A DNA stretch of 57,245 nucleotides from Agathobacter sp. (GTDB taxonomy: Bacteria > Bacillota > Clostridia > Lachnospirales > Lachnospiraceae). Below, one piece after another: positions 45,099 through 54,431 of this stretch. Position numbers and translations under genes: made by a program. Numbering within the stretch: the first letter of the stretch is position 1; each line of letters begins with the position of its first letter. Below the pieces are notes generated by a model, which was given only the letters and a program-made list of their open reading frames with translations, made no database searches and had not been told where the DNA came from. The stretch covers positions 1 through 57,245 of the forward strand of contig JALEKN010000044.1 in NCBI GenBank assembly GCA_022769125.1. Direction: 5' to 3'.

Positions 45099-48032
45099 CT
45101 ATTTTGTTTTTGCGATCTTTCTGTCGATCCGCTTTGCCTGATCCTTCGACACAAGCACATACCGCTTTGTTGCGCTGGTCTTGTTAAAGTCACACTCGAT
45201 ATTGGCATCCGCATCGCTCTTTATGATCTGATATTTTTTCTTGAGCTTTGAATAGGTCAAGGTCTTTTCGTTATATCTGTATACGCTCAATGTGGTATTT
45301 TTCTTTACATTTTTTGTGTTGAGCTTGACCTTGTAAAGAAGTTCGCCCTTTGCGCTATGCACAAATACAAGCAGGGGTGCTTTTTTCTTCTTGGCAAGTT
45401 CTTCTGCCCGCTTCGCCTGTGCCTTGGTGATCGTGGCATTCTTTGTAAACAGGAAAACGGAAGAATAGGTTACCGTGCCGTCCTTCGTCTCCGTGGACTT
45501 AATGACGTACTGATCGCCGGTTGAAGCCTCCCACATAACAACCTTGGTCTTGATGGTTCCCGTGGCTGTATCCTTGTCCGTGGTTTTCTCGATAATATTG
45601 CCCTCTGCATCAGCTGCGAGTTCTCTCGTTACCGTCTCCTGCGGCTCGGTTTCTGTCTGGGTTGTCTGCTCCTGATTTGCCTCGTCCTGTTTTGGATTTT
45701 CCGGCTTGGTTTCGTCCTGCTTTGGTTCCTCCAGCTTTGTTTCATCCTGCTTCGGATCTTCCGGTTCTGAAGGAATGCTGTTATCCTCTACCCACTTTGC
45801 ATAAAGCGTCATATCCCCGGTTACCGTATCTGTAGCAAAATTCCACGCATTTGCTTCTGTGCATTCCTTATCCTTGTACCAGCCTGCAAATGTACATCCT
45901 TGGTATGATCTCGGATCTTCCGGCGGATCGATCACTGTATCTTTTCCCGCAGTAATATATTGTGGCATTGAGTATGTAATTTTATTGCCATTTTCATCAA
46001 AAGAAACAACAAACTGCTTGTTTTCAAATACTACCTCAAAATCAGCAGCGCCATCCTTCCAGCCGGATTCAAATTTGATGCTATGGAATCTGTCCGAAGA
46101 ATCATTTGCTCTGCTCAGTTTATTGTTCCACTGTGCTTCAGTTCCGCCGTAATATATTTTCTCCAGACTGGTGCAATTTTTAAATGCGTCAAACCATATC
46201 TCTGTCATGACACCTTCAATTCTTACTTCCTTTAAAGATGTGCAGCCACTAAACACCTTAAATAAAATCCGTTTTACCCCTGCCGGAATTGTTATTTCCG
46301 TCAATGCCGTACACTCACTAAAAGCATTCCCATAAATTTCAGTTACACTGTCCGGAATGGTAATGCTCTTTAAAGTTGAGCTTCCACGTTCAAAAATATC
46401 CTCTATCGTTGTGACATTCGCCCCAACTTTTATAGTTTCAACCTTGTCCTTTACACTATGAAAAGAATCCAATCCCAATTCGGTAACCGGTATTCCGTCA
46501 ACCTGATCCGGAACTACGATATCCGTTTTACTGTATTCCCCTGAGATACTCCATAATCGAAAGCTCTTGCCGCCATATAACAGCGTGTAAGTGATATCGT
46601 CATACTTTTTCTGCCATACTGCATACAACGTAATATCATCCGTAAGGGCTTTTCCTTCCTGCACATATTCATTATAGGCGCTGTCCTTATTCGTTGACCA
46701 TTCGTAGAACGTATAGCCCTCCTTGGTCGGTGTCTCAAGCTTCGGAATGATTGTCTGCCCGGTCAGCACCTTAACGTCTCTTCCATCACTGTAGTCTAAG
46801 GTAATCGTATACCCATTTGGATTTTCCGGTTCAGAAGGAATGCTATTATCTATCCACTTTGCATAAAGTATCATATCCCAGGTTACTGTATCCACAGCAA
46901 AATTCCACTTGTGTGCTTGTGTGCACTCTTTGTCCGTATACCAGCCGGCAAATGTATATCCGTCTGCTGTAGGTGCCTCCGGCTCCGTGATCGTTGCTCC
47001 ATTTTCAGCCACGATGTACTTCGCTACTGCTGCCGGATAGCCGCTCAGATTTCTGTCAAAATCAACAACTAAATGCTTGTTTTCAAATACCACCTCAAAA
47101 TCAGGCGAATTTATCTTCCATTCAGTGTCAAATTTGATACTGTGGTAAAATCTTTCATTGTCATTCTCACGGCTAAGCTCATTGTTCCACTGTGCCTCCG
47201 TTCCACCATAGTATATTTTTTCCAGACTGGTGCAGGCTCCAAACGCACCTCGCTTAAGTTCAGTCAGTACCCCCTCCATCCTTACTTCTTTCAATGCACT
47301 GCACCCATAAAAAGCAAAGTCTTTAATCTCCCTTACTCCTGCCGGAATTATAACTTCAGTTAACTGGTCACAAAATGCAAAAGCATCAAAATCAATTTCT
47401 GCTACGCTATCCGGGATTGTAATGCTTTTTAGGATAGGGTAGCGCTTCCTATCATTCAGGTCATAACTTAGACAATCTTCAAAAATTGTTCCTATCTTTG
47501 TAACATTCGAGCCAACTTTTATTGTTTCAACGTTATACGCCACAGGATAAAAAGAATTTCTTCCCAATTCCGTAACCGGCAGCCTATCAATCTCATCCGG
47601 AACGACAATATCTTTTTGGGCATATTCAGGACGTATATTCCATAAGCACAAGCCATTACCGCCATACAAGAGAAAATACATCATGTTATCATACTCTTTG
47701 TACCACATTGCATACAACGTAGTATCTCTCGTAAGAATCATTCCGTCCTCTTCTATGGGTACTTGTTCCAATTTGCAATCAGAAGTATTCCAAGTGGTTG
47801 TCCACCCATAAAACGTAAATCCATCCTTGGTTGGCTTCTCAAGCTCCGGGATCTCTGTCAGCCCAGTTAACACCTTAACCGGTCTTCCGTCTCCATAATC
47901 ATACGTAAGCGTATACCCTTCTTCACTGGCAGCCTGCACCTTCGTCTGCATAGCCGGTATCATCGTAACTACCATCGCGAGCACAAGCAGAACGCTCCAT
48001 AATCTCTTCATTACCCTCTTTTGTTGTGTCAT
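45099..48032 (-). CDS. Large secreted/surface protein with duplicated InlB-B and BspA-type LRR modules
   Basis: A 977-residue exported protein. A signal peptide with a hydrophobic core (~9-30) ends near VQAAS. Two long modules follow (~37-395 and ~405-765). Each has an InlB-B/Listeria-Bacteroides repeat (KDGFTFYGW, KEGYTFYEW), BspA-like leucine-rich repeats (SITIPDSVAEI, EVIIPAGVREI, GGTEAQWNN) and a second InlB-B repeat (GYTFAGWYTDKECT, ending LYAKW). A low-complexity PKQDE-rich linker (~770-820) and a basic C-terminal domain complete it. No LPxTG sorting signal is seen, so attachment may be through the basic tail. Likely an adhesin. GGGAGG precedes the ATG. Confidence 0.9.
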   Translation of the reverse strand: MTQQKRVMKRLWSVLLVLAMVVTMIPAMQTKVQAASEEGYTLTYDYGDGRPVKVLTGLTEIPELEKPTKDGFTFYGWTTTWNTSDCKLEQVPIEEDGMILTRDTTLYAMWYKEYDNMMYFLLYGGNGLCLWNIRPEYAQKDIVVPDEIDRLPVTELGRNSFYPVAYNVETIKVGSNVTKIGTIFEDCLSYDLNDRKRYPILKSITIPDSVAEIDFDAFAFCDQLTEVIIPAGVREIKDFAFYGCSALKEVRMEGVLTELKRGAFGACTSLEKIYYGGTEAQWNNELSRENDNERFYHSIKFDTEWKINSPDFEVVFENKHLVVDFDRNLSGYPAAVAKYIVAENGATITEPEAPTADGYTFAGWYTDKECTQAHKWNFAVDTVTWDMILYAKWIDNSIPSEPENPNGYTITLDYSDGRDVKVLTGQTIIPKLETPTKEGYTFYEWSTNKDSAYNEYVQEGKALTDDITLYAVWQKKYDDITYTLLYGGKSFRLWSISGEYSKTDIVVPDQVDGIPVTELGLDSFHSVKDKVETIKVGANVTTIEDIFERGSSTLKSITIPDSVTEIYGNAFSECTALTEITIPAGVKRILFKVFSGCTSLKEVRIEGVMTEIWFDAFKNCTSLEKIYYGGTEAQWNNKLSRANDSSDRFHSIKFESGWKDGAADFEVVFENKQFVVSFDENGNKITYSMPQYITAGKDTVIDPPEDPRSYQGCTFAGWYKDKECTEANAWNFATDTVTGDMTLYAKWVEDNSIPSEPEDPKQDETKLEEPKQDETKPENPKQDEANQEQTTQTETEPQETVTRELAADAEGNIIEKTTDKDTATGTIKTKVVMWEASTGDQYVIKSTETKDGTVTYSSVFLFTKNATITKAQAKRAEELAKKKKAPLLVFVHSAKGELLYKVKLNTKNVKKNTTLSVYRYNEKTLTYSKLKKKYQIIKSDADANIECDFNKTSATKRYVLVSKDQAKRIDRKIAKTK

Positions 48033-48207
48033 AGGATTTTCCTCCCTTTCTCTTTAGTACCTATGAACCAATTATAACTGTTTTATCCGCCTAAATTTCT
48101 TTGCTTCGCGAATGGTAGTTTTTTGGGCGCGAATTGCATAATCTTTTCTTGAAAAAGAATTCATTTGCAAGTACACTATATTTATACCAAAGAGGAGCTA
48201 ATGCGAT
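48033..48207. promoter_or_regulatory. Divergent control region between surface protein and LytTR regulator
   Basis: A rightward promoter for the regulator is visible: TTGAAA (48149-48154), 17 bases, TACACT (48172-48177). No convincing pair of LytTR boxes was found for the surface protein gene, although GTT-containing words occur at about 48076-48120. Regulation of the surface protein by the adjacent regulator is therefore only a positional guess. Confidence 0.5.
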
Positions 48208-48909
48208 ATGCGGATTGCTGTATGTGACGATGATAAGTCCTATTTACAGGACCTTGTCAATATGATTGAAAAGTGGGCAGATCAGGGCGGTGTCTCTGTG
48301 GAATTATTTTCTTTTAATAACGGTGATGAGCTGGTGGATAAATGCAGGAATGTGTGCATGGATGTGATCTTTCTTGATGTGCTCATGCCTCTTTTAAATG
48401 GAATAGATACCGCAAAAGAACTGCGGAAGATCAATACTGCTGCCAAGATCGTTTTTCTGACATCCTCCCCGGAATTTGCACTCGAATCCTACTCCGTAAA
48501 AGCCTTCAATTATCTATTGAAGCCGGTCTGCTTCGACACCTTAAAAGAAGTTCTGGACGAATGTCACAACGCTCTGTCCGAGGAGCCGCAATACCTTGTG
48601 TTAAAGACACACTTCGGTTATCAGAAAATATACTGTCACAATATCGAATATATTGAAGCCCAGAACAAAAAGGTCATTTTCTATCTCTGCTCCGGGGAAG
48701 AACTCGTTGTTTGCGAGCCTTTGAAGGCTTTTGAAGACAAGCTCATTGACGGATTTTTCAAGTGCCACCGGAGTTATCTGGTCTATCTGCCGAATGTAGA
48801 CCATTTTAGTAATTCCAAGATCATCACAAAATCCTACCGCACAATTCCGATTGCCAGATCCTACAGCAAAGCTTTTCAGGAAGCATATCTGGCTTTTGTG
48901 TTTTCCTGA
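48208..48909 (+). CDS. LytTR-family response regulator
   Basis: A 233-residue response regulator of the AgrA/LytR type. The receiver domain (~1-120) has the acidic pocket CDDD (~6-9), the phosphorylation site VIFLDVLMP (D57) and LTSS and YLLKP switch residues. The C-terminal LytTR DNA-binding domain (~130-230) has IEYIEAQNKKVIFY and FFKCHRSYLV. No histidine kinase gene lies next to it, so it is an orphan in this window. It is divergent from the large surface protein gene. AGAGGAG lies 10 bases before the ATG. Confidence 0.93.
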   Translation: MRIAVCDDDKSYLQDLVNMIEKWADQGGVSVELFSFNNGDELVDKCRNVCMDVIFLDVLMPLLNGIDTAKELRKINTAAKIVFLTSSPEFALESYSVKAFNYLLKPVCFDTLKEVLDECHNALSEEPQYLVLKTHFGYQKIYCHNIEYIEAQNKKVIFYLCSGEELVVCEPLKAFEDKLIDGFFKCHRSYLVYLPNVDHFSNSKIITKSYRTIPIARSYSKAFQEAYLAFVFS

Positions 48910-48910
48910 T

Positions 48911-48934
48911 AAAACCAACTTTTCCGATTGGTTT
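48911..48934. terminator. Bidirectional hairpin between converging genes
   Basis: AAACCAA (48912-48918) pairs with TTGGTTT (48928-48934) around a nine-base loop, in the 37-base gap between the LytTR regulator and the HD-GYP gene. T-rich flanks are short, so termination may be partial. Confidence 0.5.
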
Positions 48935-48946
48935 AAAGCAACAACA

Positions 48947-50239
48947 TCAGCGGTTTTGCTTGCACACCTCTGTCACTTTATCTCTCATCTCAAGGAAAAT
49001 CCCAACAAGGAGCGGATCGAAATCGCTTCCGGCGCCTTTTTCAATAATTGCAAAGCACTCCTCCAGCGGCATCGCATCCCGATAGCAGCGTTTCTGCGAA
49101 ACTGCATCAAACACATCTGCAATTGCCATAATCCTTGCATGGAGCGGGATCTGCTCCCCAACAAGTCCATCCGGGTATCCTTTCCCGTTATATTTCTCGT
49201 GATGAAATCTCGCAACCTCATACGCAATTTTCTGAAACTCCGGATCATCCAGATTCTGAAATACATTCAAGATGATCTCCCCGCCTCTGGCAGCATGTTC
49301 TTTCATAATTGCATATTCCTCGTCCGTAAGTTTCCCCGGCTTCTGCAGGATTGCATCCGGTGTCGCGACCTTTCCGATATCGTGCAAAGGCGCTGCATTG
49401 CTGACATTGATCAGGTAATCTTTATTGACAATATCCTGATAGTGTTTATCATACCGCATCTTGTGCAGCATCAGATTGACGTACGTTCTCGTCCGCTTGA
49501 TATGTCCACCGGTATTGTTGTCCCGGTTCTCAACGATGGTGGCAAATGCCTCTACCATCTCTTCATTGTATCGTGTCAGTTTTTTCATGGATGGATTCTC
49601 AAAATCAACATAAATTCCCAGCACGAGAATCGTCGGGAAAATGGATGTAAGAAGCACCTCCGGAAAAATGATCTGCACCGCCAGAATCACACCTGCGATT
49701 ACGATAAAGGACAATGTGCCAAGTATCTTCTCTTTCGGCAGAAACCTATGTCTTGTTATAAGCAGATACAGAATGATACCATAATGAAGTACCACAGAAC
49801 CGAAACTTATATATACCGACAATCCCATGGAATAATTGGTTGTCAGTCCGATCCGGTACTCCAGCTGTCCGATAAACGCAGTCGTAAGCAGCACCGCAGT
49901 AATTCCGGGTATACAGAGAATCACGGTTCTCTCTTTATGCCTTTTGCTAAACCCCACAAGTTCATCGTACATATATAAGGTAGTTATCATGACGGTTACA
50001 TCCATAAAAAGGAAAAACAACAGATGGGCTGGCCGGTTGATATAATCCGGTACAGTATCAAGATGATTCACTGTCCACGCTGTAAATCCGTCAAATATCA
50101 CCGCCCATGGTGCAACAAACATAAGCGCATCAAACAATCGGCTGCAAGGAATCTTTTGCTTTGTTGCAGCCTTAATGTATGTTACTACAATATAAAGAAT
50201 AATCAGCAGGCATCCAATTTGCAGCTTCACATATTGCAT
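48947..50239 (-). CDS. Membrane-anchored HD-GYP protein, putative c-di-GMP phosphodiesterase
   Basis: A 430-residue protein with an N-terminal membrane sensor of about six or seven helices (~1-215) and a C-terminal HD-GYP domain (~225-425). NTGGHIKRTRTY, PLHDIGKVATPD (HD) and FHHEKYNGKGYPDGL (GYP) are the metal and substrate motifs, all intact. It should hydrolyse cyclic di-GMP in response to a membrane signal. It converges on the LytTR regulator. Together with the AraC-GGDEF fusion it suggests cyclic dinucleotide signalling in this organism. Confidence 0.92.
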   Translation of the reverse strand: MQYVKLQIGCLLIILYIVVTYIKAATKQKIPCSRLFDALMFVAPWAVIFDGFTAWTVNHLDTVPDYINRPAHLLFFLFMDVTVMITTLYMYDELVGFSKRHKERTVILCIPGITAVLLTTAFIGQLEYRIGLTTNYSMGLSVYISFGSVVLHYGIILYLLITRHRFLPKEKILGTLSFIVIAGVILAVQIIFPEVLLTSIFPTILVLGIYVDFENPSMKKLTRYNEEMVEAFATIVENRDNNTGGHIKRTRTYVNLMLHKMRYDKHYQDIVNKDYLINVSNAAPLHDIGKVATPDAILQKPGKLTDEEYAIMKEHAARGGEIILNVFQNLDDPEFQKIAYEVARFHHEKYNGKGYPDGLVGEQIPLHARIMAIADVFDAVSQKRCYRDAMPLEECFAIIEKGAGSDFDPLLVGIFLEMRDKVTEVCKQNR

Positions 50240-50316
50240 ATGTATCTTCCCCTATTCCTCTCTAAGCACCAGATTCTTCCACCCCATACCATGATTATCA
50301 CGTTTCGTGCAGGATG

Positions 50317-51195
50317 TTATGCATGGGAAAGCTCCGGAAAATAAAGCTTTTCCCGCTCGATGCTTTTTAGTTGTTCTCCCAAGTAAAACAACCAGTAATC
50401 GTCACTTCCATCGTATTGTCTGGCGGTACACCTGTACGAATCCTTCGGTGCAGGTGCAAAACCAAGTCTGCATTTGCTATAGTCTGTGCCTATCCGGGAC
50501 AACACATCCGAAAGTGCGACTCTATTATCGCATATAATGCTCTGCAAAAGCAAGGTTTTCCCCTCTTCCTTAGCAACAATAAAGCAGTCCATGTCCCTGG
50601 CATAATATACATCTTCCATATCAGCGGTATAAAACATCTGTAAGCCGAATTTGTTTGTCTGCTCAAATGCGGAATTAACTGCGCTGTTGCGAACCGTGTC
50701 CATGTATTTCTGCTTCATCTGCACATCTAAAGGGTTTACCGGAGCAAACCGCTCCCCTTCTATTTTCTCCCTGCAAAATTCGTCTTTTACCCAATACCGA
50801 TACTCTGTTTCTCTTAAGAATCCGCACTTGTCATAAAAGCCAAGTGCATCAAGATTGGCAAACAGATAAATACCATCGCAGGCATCCGCATACTGCCCGG
50901 TCACATGCTCGATCAGCTTTTTTGCCAGTCCCCGCTTACGGTAAGCTTCATCTGTCATGACAGTCCCGATCTGTATGTAATTCCTTTTCACACCATTTTG
51001 CAGAAAACACATCCGGTTCGCAGATACATTGGAAATGACCTTACCATTCTCCACAAATGAATATGGGATATAGTCTCCCTCAAAATATCCGTCCGTCACC
51101 CAGCCTTCAAAATCAAAGCCGAAGGTTTTCCTCGTTAAATCATTCAATGCGTGGCGCAGTGTGTCGTCACGCATATAGTTGCTTACTAATTCCAT
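50317..51195 (-). CDS. GNAT-family N-acetyltransferase (two-lobe)
   Basis: A 292-residue acetyltransferase. The N-terminal GNAT fold has GTVMTDEAYRKRGLAKKLIEHV (~77-98) for acetyl-CoA binding and FYDKCGF. The C-terminal ~140 residues form a second, less clear GNAT-like lobe, as in Eis or MycE-type proteins. Substrate unknown. AGGAG precedes the ATG. Followed by the HD-GYP gene on the same strand. Confidence 0.85.
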   Translation of the reverse strand: MELVSNYMRDDTLRHALNDLTRKTFGFDFEGWVTDGYFEGDYIPYSFVENGKVISNVSANRMCFLQNGVKRNYIQIGTVMTDEAYRKRGLAKKLIEHVTGQYADACDGIYLFANLDALGFYDKCGFLRETEYRYWVKDEFCREKIEGERFAPVNPLDVQMKQKYMDTVRNSAVNSAFEQTNKFGLQMFYTADMEDVYYARDMDCFIVAKEEGKTLLLQSIICDNRVALSDVLSRIGTDYSKCRLGFAPAPKDSYRCTARQYDGSDDYWLFYLGEQLKSIEREKLYFPELSHA

Positions 51196-51251
51196 TTTTT
51201 TAAACTCCTATGAACGCATCAGCAATATCCCGCTTTTCCACAAAACGATCT

Positions 51252-51788
51252 TTAGGCAAGAGTATATTCAAGCTGTACATCGAATGGTTCTTCCTCCGCC
51301 AGCTTCTGATTGATTTCCTCCGCATGGACACAACCAAGTGCTTTGTATGCTGCCTGGCTTTCCTTCGATGAATGTGCCGAAATATACAGCTTATCCGCAC
51401 CCAGCTTTCTTGCTTCTTCACATGCCTGATAAAACAGTGCTTTTCCTATGCCAAGCCCACGATATGGCTCAGAGACCTGAAAACACACCAGTTCCACATA
51501 GTTTGCCGTTTTTCCAAAGATATTATGGGAAACTGTGAGAAAGCCAATAAGCATTTCACCATCAAATGCAGCAAATGCCGTCTGATCTTTGCCCATGTGT
51601 AATGCCACATCTGCCGCAATCTCCCGACACTCCTCTACCGACCAATTTTCCTCAAATTCATTCGGAATAAGCTTCCATTGTCCATCCACATTTCTCCATC
51701 TCTCCGTCACCTTCTGATGCCTTACGAAGTGATCTAGTGAATGTGCATTAAAATTATTATTGTTTAAAATTTCATAATGCAACTCCAT
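51252..51788 (-). CDS. GNAT-family N-acetyltransferase
   Basis: A 178-residue acetyltransferase. VELVCFQVSEPYRGLGIGKALFYQAC (read in parts ~100-125) is the acetyl-CoA loop, and ISAHSSKESQAAYKALGC is the C-terminal GNAT signature. The N-terminus has a WSVEECREIAADVALHM helix. Substrate unknown. A second GNAT gene follows 56 bases downstream; the two are not obviously recent duplicates. The ribosome binding site is weak. Confidence 0.88.
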   Translation of the reverse strand: MELHYEILNNNNFNAHSLDHFVRHQKVTERWRNVDGQWKLIPNEFEENWSVEECREIAADVALHMGKDQTAFAAFDGEMLIGFLTVSHNIFGKTANYVELVCFQVSEPYRGLGIGKALFYQACEEARKLGADKLYISAHSSKESQAAYKALGCVHAEEINQKLAEEEPFDVQLEYTLA

Positions 51789-51881
51789 GTTTTCTACTCA
51801 CTTTCTCAACTATAAATATCTCTCCATAAATGACTCTACTTCTTTCTAGTCCATTCAATTATCCTCACTTATTCTTAAAAT

Positions 51882-52439
51882 TCAGATATGCAGCAGCTCA
51901 GCCCCATGCGCACATACGATGGAACCGACAATAAACATAACACCCATAACAACGGATGCCTCATTCTGAAAGTCAAGATCGATCCGGTTATCTGCCGCCG
52001 TGTTCATGAAACCGGTCATGACCTCCTGCACGATTTCTGCCAAGGTCACGCTGACGATCGGTATCACGATCGTTATAATTCCAAGTCGATTAAGCTGCTT
52101 GGCTCCGGTTCTCGTAAACGGTGTTTTTGCTGTCAATACGCCCCTAAAATAAAGCTCTGCAAATTTTGCAACCACCGCTTCTCCGGCACATACGATCAGC
52201 CAAGCCATCAGTACCGCCTCAATGCTTTTCACGTTGTAAGCATTAAACTGCGCCAGCGCGCTATATACCGTAACGCCACCAAGCTTAAGAATGTCTCCAC
52301 TTCCATAGATGACATCAAGCAGTCCCACAAGGCAGCCGCAGATACCTATGATAGAGAATATAAACGCTATCTTACTCAGTATTTTCCCCAGCTTTGCAAA
52401 TTTCTGTAATATCTCTAAATTTTTTGTTTTATTTTCCAT
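51882..52439 (-). CDS. Four-helix membrane protein, unknown
   Basis: A 185-residue membrane protein with four predicted helices (~18-45, ~72-100, ~117-140 and ~160-180) separated by short loops. The layout resembles the DUF2975 type, but I cannot confirm it. There is no HTH partner of the kind that usually follows DUF2975. AAGGGGAGC precedes the ATG. It begins 19 bases after the nitrilase-family gene and is probably cotranscribed with it. Confidence 0.75.
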   Translation of the reverse strand: MENKTKNLEILQKFAKLGKILSKIAFIFSIIGICGCLVGLLDVIYGSGDILKLGGVTVYSALAQFNAYNVKSIEAVLMAWLIVCAGEAVVAKFAELYFRGVLTAKTPFTRTGAKQLNRLGIITIVIPIVSVTLAEIVQEVMTGFMNTAADNRIDLDFQNEASVVMGVMFIVGSIVCAHGAELLHI

Positions 52440-52458
52440 AACGCTCCCCTTTTTCCAA

Positions 52459-53304
52459 TTATTCCACCTGATTTTCCCTCACAAACGGGTACTCAATGTG
52501 CTTCTCCAGCAATGTGTGATACGCATCGACCTTCCGGTATGTATTTCCAAGCATTTCGCGTTCGCGATAGTTTCGGATCTTATCCATATCAAACTCTGCG
52601 TAAAACACGCCCTCTGACAAATCATCTGCCATCAGGATCACATTGTCGATGCACTTTCCGTCTCCGTCCCAGCAGATCGGGCTAAAGGCGCATGAATTTC
52701 CTGCATTTTCTCCATTTGGATTTGCCATTGCAACTCCGACCATATTCTCATAAGCCCGTGTTGACAGTGCACACAAGCGCGGTTTCATCGATTCGCAATC
52801 ATTCGGAACCAGTATGACTTCGGCTCCCTTTAACATCAGTATTCTTGCGCTTTCCGGATATTCGCGGTCATAACATATCATGATTCCAAGCTTTACTCCA
52901 TGAAAATCGCATACATAAAAATCGCCGCCACTTTCCAGACACGCCTCATCCGCAAAATCACAGGTGTGGACTTTAGAATACTTCATCAAAACATTGCCGT
53001 TCTTATCAATGACGATCGCAGAATTTTGCGGTTTACTCTTTCCCTTCGTAAAAGCGGTTGCGATCACTCCGATCCCTAATCTTTTTGCCGCATCACATAT
53101 CTGCTGTAAATATACGCTATCATCCGCCAGCGCCTCATCGTTACCCATAGGCAGCCCATAGCCTGTTATAAAAGCCTCCGGCAGAAGAAAAATATCCGCT
53201 CCGTTTTCCGATGCCTCTGCCATTTTTTCAATCACAATATCTGTATTCTTCTGGTACTCCCGGTTTTGTGATCTCATTTGTAAAATTGCGGTTTTTAATT
53301 TCAT
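52459..53304 (-). CDS. Carbon-nitrogen hydrolase (nitrilase superfamily amidase)
   Basis: A 281-residue enzyme hydrolysing a non-peptide C-N bond. The Glu-Lys-Cys triad is visible: FLLPEAFITGY (E ~43), KYSKVHTCDF (K ~113) and GIMICYDREYPES (C ~144). Similar proteins include omega-amidase, N-carbamoylputrescine amidase and simple aliphatic amidases; the substrate is not determined. GAGGAGG precedes the ATG. Confidence 0.92.
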   Translation of the reverse strand: MKLKTAILQMRSQNREYQKNTDIVIEKMAEASENGADIFLLPEAFITGYGLPMGNDEALADDSVYLQQICDAAKRLGIGVIATAFTKGKSKPQNSAIVIDKNGNVLMKYSKVHTCDFADEACLESGGDFYVCDFHGVKLGIMICYDREYPESARILMLKGAEVILVPNDCESMKPRLCALSTRAYENMVGVAMANPNGENAGNSCAFSPICWDGDGKCIDNVILMADDLSEGVFYAEFDMDKIRNYREREMLGNTYRKVDAYHTLLEKHIEYPFVRENQVE

Positions 53305-53372
53305 AAACTTACTGTCCTCCTCTGCTTTCAGATCTGTTTAGTGTCTGGCTCATTTACGTTCTGCCTCTCCTC

Positions 53373-53813
53373 TTACCCGACCACAATCTTTGACTGCTCC
53401 CGTCTGCGCTTTCTGATCTTCTCATTGATCTCGGATACAGTTCTCGCACTGATTCCGTAGTCGATCAGATGCCAGAGTATTTTCGCCGCCAGAATAAATG
53501 ACGCATAGATAACCGCATCAAGCTTTCCGTACCAGAAATGCCAATGATGCGCGAGCGGAAGGTACACCGCCTCCAGCACCACAAGATGCAAAATAGTCCG
53601 GCACCACCATGCCCGCGGTGAGAGTTCCTCTTTCGAGTGATAGACAATAAGTGTTACCATGCCAAGCAAGGTAAAAACGATAATCCTTCCAAAGAAAGAT
53701 ACCACCAGCAGTTCCGATGTCGGATTGAAAAACAGGCACATAAAAAACGTGCATATCATTATGATTCCATATACCATCACAAATCTTCGAAGCCAAAACA
53801 AAATGTCTTTCAT
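53373..53813 (-). CDS. DUF3021 membrane protein
   Basis: A 146-residue membrane protein with about four helices and a basic C-terminal tail (EKIRKRRREQSK). Small proteins of this kind follow LytTR genes in many Firmicutes and are thought to be membrane partners that control the LytTR protein. Its GGAGGAG site overlaps the stop region of the LytTR gene just upstream. Which signal it senses is unknown. Confidence 0.82.
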   Translation of the reverse strand: MKDILFWLRRFVMVYGIIMICTFFMCLFFNPTSELLVVSFFGRIIVFTLLGMVTLIVYHSKEELSPRAWWCRTILHLVVLEAVYLPLAHHWHFWYGKLDAVIYASFILAAKILWHLIDYGISARTVSEINEKIRKRRREQSKIVVG

Positions 53814-53822
53814 AATCTCCTC

Positions 53823-54254
53823 CTAGATCCCCAACGATTTCTTCAATTCCGTAACGTATTTGCGCGACACGATCACGATTTCCCCATTCGACAGTACCGC
53901 TTCAAATCTTCCGGAAACGGACGGACGCACATAGTCGATCTTGTCCGCATTCAGGATCATCGATTTGCTGCACCGGAACAATGCACTTCTGGCACTCATG
54001 CTTTCAAACTCATACAATTTTTCTTTCGATGTAAAAACGTCTTTCTGTGTATAGAAAAAGGAAACTCCGTCAACCACTTCAAAGTAGTAAATATCCGAAA
54101 GCCTCAGCCGATACAAAACGTTATCCTTATACCCGCAGACCGTTATCTGTCCAAGCGCAGCTTCCCTGACATTTTGTACCCATGCTGCCTCGGTATCGTG
54201 GCAGCATACCGTAACCGCTTCTTCCTTTTCAATCCGCTCGACCGTCAGCTTCAC
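53823..54254 (-). CDS. LytTR DNA-binding protein without receiver domain
   Basis: A 143-residue regulator. The C-terminal LytTR domain (~45-140) shows VLYRLRLSDIYYFEVVDGVSFFY (in parts), FFRCSKS-like FRCSKSMILNADKID and VSRKYVTELKKSLG. No phosphorylation domain is present, so the DUF3021 membrane partner may control it. The start is taken as GTG at 54254, eight bases after AGGAGG; an upstream GTG lies inside that site. A promoter (TAGACA, 17 bases, TATAAA) lies at 54284-54312. Confidence 0.88.
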   Translation of the reverse strand: MKLTVERIEKEEAVTVCCHDTEAAWVQNVREAALGQITVCGYKDNVLYRLRLSDIYYFEVVDGVSFFYTQKDVFTSKEKLYEFESMSARSALFRCSKSMILNADKIDYVRPSVSGRFEAVLSNGEIVIVSRKYVTELKKSLGI

Positions 54255-54283
54255 GTCCAGCACCTCCTGTAACTATACTACTT

Positions 54284-54312
54284 TTTATATAGGATTTTTC
54301 TATATCTGTCTA
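54284..54312 (-). promoter_or_regulatory. Promoter of the LytTR-DUF3021 pair
   Basis: Minus-strand TAGACA (54307-54312), a 17-base spacer and TATAAA (54284-54289). A GGTGGTCAGATGGTAGAC stretch lies just upstream; its GGT..GGT repetition at a 10-base step could be a binding site for the LytTR protein itself, but this is weak. Confidence 0.6.
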
Positions 54313-54353
54313 CCATCTGACCACCAAAGTGTAAAAATCGATAGGTAAGATGC

Positions 54354-54395
54354 AAAAATGGATGCCTCCTGCATTTTACAGAGAGACATCCATTT
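54354..54395 (-). terminator. Terminator of the GH130 gene
   Basis: AAATGGATG (54356-54364) and its complement (54387-54395) form a nine-base-pair stem with a long loop, followed on the minus strand by a T run of five. Confidence 0.65.
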
Positions 54396-54431
54396 CACGT
54401 CCGGTATATAAATTTAGCTTACGCCTTTATT

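Noticed and set aside
48060..48150. LytTR box pair controlling the surface protein
   Set aside because: GTT-containing words are present, but no two matched the consensus with correct spacing.
51200..51421. A small arginine-rich gene between the two GNAT genes
   Set aside because: It overlaps most of the GNAT gene in another frame, has no ribosome binding site and an amino-acid composition typical of a shadow frame.
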